From the IMG/VR virus record IMGVR_UViG_3300048686_000146, positions 1 through 38,895 of that record: DNA of 38,895 bases. One strand, given 5' to 3'. Positions 38,346 through 38,895 of this stretch are shown here, piece after piece. This stretch comes from a virus. Under the pieces are notes generated by a model. The model saw only the letters and a program-made list of their open reading frames with translations, was not told the DNA's origin and did no database searches. The position numbers and the translations under genes were made by a program. How positions within the stretch are numbered: position 1 is the stretch's first letter; each line of letters starts with the position of its first letter.

Positions 38346-38615
38346 TTATTCCTCATCCTGATTAATCATTCTAACTTCTTTAAGTTTGCGAGTATTGCCA
38401 TCAAATACAAATTCAACATTGCATCTACTAGCACGCCTTTTATTTGTGGCCGCGCATAATCCTACCTTATCATACATTCTTAAAAATACTGCATAAGGTG
38501 CAATAACATCAGGTTTAGGTGGTGGAACTGTTTTAGCCACCTCTTGAACATTGAGTGTCCCTTGTAATTGTTTCACCCAAGTTTCAAGAGCCGGCATTGT
38601 ATTTTCTACTGTCAT
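38346..38615 (-). CDS. Small unknown protein
   Basis: The 89-residue protein has a Pro-rich linker (KTVPPPKPDVIAP, about 28-40) and a basic C-terminal beta part (ATNKRRASRCNVEFVFDG). No family was recognised. AAGGAAAAG provides the ribosome site. It follows the SleB-like hydrolase gene with 17 bases between. Confidence 0.6.
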   Translation of the reverse strand: MTVENTMPALETWVKQLQGTLNVQEVAKTVPPPKPDVIAPYAVFLRMYDKVGLCAATNKRRASRCNVEFVFDGNTRKLKEVRMINQDEE

Positions 38616-38632
38616 ATCTTTTCCTTTATTAT

Positions 38633-38895
38633 TTAATAAAAAATGTGATTGCCTAAAGCAATCTTAATATCTTTTTGTTTAGCCCAAATAGGTTTGGTTG
38701 TTTTGGTATGAAACCATTTAGCACCCCTAGTTGGATCATCAACTTTACCTTCCAATATTGCTTTAGCCAATGGCATTAAATATGCAACTTGTGTTTGAGT
38801 TGGCATACCATAATCTAAAAACTGATATTGAGCCGGTTGTTTCATTATTTGGCAAATATTTTTCGGATAACTTGGATCGGCTTTCCGATTAATAG
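38633..38895 (-). CDS. SleB-type cell wall hydrolase, C-terminal part
   Basis: This is the remainder of the gene that starts at 99. Bases 38888-38895 repeat bases 1-8, so the unique coding part is 38633-38887. The joined protein continues INRKADPSYPKNICQIMKQP, then a block with AYLMPLAKAILEGKVDDPTRGA, and ends WFHTKTTKPIWAKQKDI then GNHIFY. These are the family's typical NR, P..IC.V/IM.QP.Q and W-F/W ... G-H-x-F-Y positions. Read alone it would seem to start at ATG 38845, but that ATG lies inside the domain. It is a second peptidoglycan hydrolase next to the GH24 endolysin. Confidence 0.85.
   Translation of the reverse strand, partial: INRKADPSYPKNICQIMKQPAQYQFLDYGMPTQTQVAYLMPLAKAILEGKVDDPTRGAKWFHTKTTKPIWAKQKDIKIALGNHIFY

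Noticed and set aside
1-38895. Temperate lifestyle or prophage
   Set aside because: No integrase, excisionase, CI/Cro-like repressor or attachment site core was found in any frame read.
1-38895. tRNA, tmRNA or rRNA genes
   Set aside because: No cloverleaf-like segment or T-loop/CCA pattern was found by eye; intergenic gaps are all under 100 bases. A computed scan would be decisive.

Overview
The window is a compact, AT-rich (roughly one-third G+C by eye), tightly packed genome of a lytic tailed phage with siphovirus architecture. It has an HK97-type head module, lambda-like tail genes with a tape measure protein, and no sheath gene. The two ends share the same 8 bases (1-8 = 38888-38895). 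Collapsing them joins two half genes in frame into one SleB-type cell wall hydrolase. The window is therefore most simply one complete circular map of about 38,887 bp opened at an arbitrary point. I see no integrase, repressor, tRNA or CRISPR array.

Layout. A divergent promoter region lies at 1163-1258. Rightward from it (1259-4293) runs a short, probably early operon: unknown small proteins, a secreted repeat protein, an ERF annealing protein, a YqaJ/lambda-type exonuclease, an SSB-like protein, and finally a 23-codon gene that matches PqqA, the precursor peptide of the cofactor PQQ, followed by a clear terminator (4295-4322). Leftward from 1162, across the junction and round to 4328, everything is on the minus strand: VRR-NUC nuclease, a DUF1376 replication initiator that carries iteron-like repeats in its own gene (possible origin), the SleB hydrolase, a run of small accessory genes, a helicase-loader-like protein, NinB, a PD-(D/E)XK-like nuclease, a Ref-like nuclease, HNH and SprT-like proteins, a lysis block (holin-like protein, GH24 endolysin, secreted Cys-rich proteins), small and large terminase, portal, protease, two tandem paralogous HK97-fold capsid proteins separated by a hairpin, connector and tail genes, tail tip, repeat-rich fibre proteins, two 2OG-Fe(II) oxygenases, a 789-residue collagen-like fibre, a methyltransferase, two glycosyltransferase genes, and a few small genes ending opposite pqqA.

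Host inference. A phage pqqA makes sense in a bacterium that depends on PQQ-linked alcohol dehydrogenases. With low G+C and a streamlined gene layout, the best guess is an aquatic methylotroph of the Methylophilales (OM43 or LD28/Methylopumilus-like), whose methanol dehydrogenase needs PQQ. This is inference; the sequence itself does not name the host. The most interesting elements are the phage pqqA as a candidate auxiliary metabolic gene, the duplicated capsid gene, the origin-like repeats inside the initiator gene, and the collagen-like fibre flanked by prolyl-hydroxylase-like and glycosyltransferase genes.
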